From the NCBI GenBank assembly GCA_030601715.1, contig JAUWBL010000059.1, forward strand, positions 1-6,575: a DNA stretch of 6,575 nt. Direction: 5' to 3'. Every line of letters begins with the position of its first letter. Within the stretch, counting starts at the first letter, position 1. Positions 5,525-6,575 of the stretch are shown in pieces. The DNA comes from Candidatus Geothermarchaeota archaeon (GTDB taxonomy: Archaea > Thermoproteota > Nitrososphaeria > Geothermarchaeales > JAUWBL01). A program made the translations under genes and the position numbers. Below the pieces are notes generated by a model, which worked only from the letters and a program-made list of their open reading frames with translations, searched no databases and was not told the origin of the DNA.

Positions 5525-6575
5525 TCACTCTGAACGGCCCAAGAGACGGTTCAAGACTGGCCGGAGAGGAGCGGGAACATAGCTCCTTAACAGATTCTTG
5601 TCATTCTGGGTTAGGACTCGAACACTTCGAATGTAGAGAATGTACGTAACAGCTCCCAACGCGATGTATCCTGGGAGGAAATACTTGTTGAAACCCAGTG
5701 CATACTCCGCAAGAAGCACTATGAATGCCATAAGCAACGACCCCACAACCGATGCTTTCAAGGCCGATGTATCCAGGGAGAGTTGACCGTATATTCGAGT
5801 GGTTACCGTCACCGCCACCAATTGGCTGACAAGAAGAACCCCACGGGTGATGGCGCCTCCCTCTATTCCCAGCTGGGGAATTGCTACGAGCGAAATGCTG
5901 GCGGCGGTGGCAATCGAGATGACCGCGATGACAGGCACCACCTTGGTGGCCCCAGTCGAGAGAAGGACCGGGTTAAGAATGGATGCGAGACCTGCAACGG
6001 CGAGGGCCAGAGACAAGATGGCAAGGGGCGCCGCACCTTCGGCGTAGGCTCGCCCTGCAATCAACGTGATGGCTGGGTAGGCAACAACCGCTAGGCCAAC
6101 TGCCATCGGAAGATAGACCAAGAAGAAGTACCTTGATGCTGTTCTCACCACCTGCCTGATGTCCCGTACTGAACTGGCAAACACATGCGACAACTCCGGG
6201 AACATAACAGATGAGATGGCGCCTAGGATGACCGAGAGGGAGGAAGTGATGGCCAACGCCACGTTGTAAACCCCTAGGCTTGAGTAGTTGGTGAAATAGA
6301 GAAGGAGCATCTTGTCCGCGTTCAGCTTGAAATAGTTCACAATCGAGGAAAGGTAAAGGGGAGCTGAGTAGCTCCAAAGCTCACTGAAGGGTACCTCCCG
6401 ACCCTTTGCTCCGTAACCCGTACGGATGATTCTCGACAGGAATAGGATCAGACTGGCCAGACTTCCCAGAACCCATCCTGCCAGCACACCCAGAATGCCC
6501 CATGGCAGAAGCAGGATGGCTGACAGAGAACGGACGCCGAAGGAAAAGGTTGCATAGAGCGAGACGTGGCCGTAG
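5525..6575 (-). CDS. Polysaccharide (Wzx/MATE-like) flippase, N-terminal part missing
   Basis: The frame is open to the right edge (upstream of GTG 6487 it continues as YGHVSLYATFSFGVRSLSA...), so about 349 C-terminal residues are seen and the true start is outside the window. It is almost entirely hydrophobic, with roughly ten membrane helices. Hallmarks of the polysaccharide-synthesis branch of the MOP exporter superfamily are present: SAPLYLSSIVNYFKLNADKM (6367-6308), directly followed by a segment ending SLGVYNVA (about 6280-6257); MFPELSHVF (about 6202-6176); and YAEGAAPLAILSLALA (about 6049-6002). The C-terminus ends in a basic amphipathic tail (PAPLRPVLNRLLGRSE). Such proteins flip lipid-linked sugars across the cytoplasmic membrane for surface glycans or glycoprotein glycosylation. 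No glycosyltransferase is visible; the rest of any such locus would lie to the right. A complete member is usually 400-500 residues, so about 100 are missing. Confidence 0.88.
   Translation of the reverse strand, partial: YGHVSLYATFSFGVRSLSAILLLPWGILGVLAGWVLGSLASLILFLSRIIRTGYGAKGREVPFSELWSYSAPLYLSSIVNYFKLNADKMLLLYFTNYSSLGVYNVALAITSSLSVILGAISSVMFPELSHVFASSVRDIRQVVRTASRYFFLVYLPMAVGLAVVAYPAITLIAGRAYAEGAAPLAILSLALAVAGLASILNPVLLSTGATKVVPVIAVISIATAASISLVAIPQLGIEGGAITRGVLLVSQLVAVTVTTRIYGQLSLDTSALKASVVGSLLMAFIVLLAEYALGFNKYFLPGYIALGAVTYILYIRSVRVLTQNDKNLLRSYVPAPLRPVLNRLLGRSE

Noticed and set aside
1..6575. tRNA, rRNA, CRISPR array or insertion sequence
   Set aside because: Reading both strands of the gaps showed no tRNA-like TpsiC arm, no regular repeat array, no transposase and no terminal inverted repeats. 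A covariance-model scan could still find a structured RNA in 1040-1240.

Overview
The window most likely comes from an archaeon. Several start codons sit 26 to 28 nt downstream of an A/T-rich box resembling an archaeal TATA box, with no Shine-Dalgarno sequence, as expected for leaderless transcripts. Three genes encode RecA-fold proteins of the KaiC/GvpD/RAD55 type that archaea carry in many copies. GC content looks to be a little above 50% by eye. The lineage cannot be fixed from the sequence; an uncultivated Thermoplasmatota, Bathyarchaeia or Nitrososphaeria relative would fit.

Layout, left to right. The end of a membrane-anchored HExxH metallopeptidase gene lies on the + strand (2-730). 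From 731 to 1263 there is no intact gene: it holds remnants of a small hydrophobic protein on the - strand, broken across reading frames, and a hairpin plus T-run on the + strand. A two-domain GvpD-like ATPase follows on the - strand (1264-2688), with one good and one degenerate nucleotide site. At 2784-3011 (-) is a short, interrupted coding-like stretch. A DoxX-family membrane protein split by one frameshift occupies 3090-3613 (-). A single-domain KaiC-like protein without a P-loop (3696-4307, -) is divergent from an intact KaiC-domain ATPase (4530-5294, +), with 222 nt between the two starts. A possible 65-residue orphan (5299-5496, -) and the C-terminal part of a polysaccharide (Wzx/MATE-like) flippase (5525 to the right edge, -) close the window.

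Functionally the centre looks like a small group of RecA-fold regulatory or scaffold ATPases, some competent and some degenerate, among membrane proteins (peptidase, DoxX, flippase). The most unusual points are the side-by-side competent and P-loop-less KaiC-like genes with facing promoters, the lost P-loop in the GvpD-like protein, and a concentration of one-base indels in the three small proteins while the four long reading frames are clean. The indels may be decay or sequencing error; the sequence alone cannot separate these.
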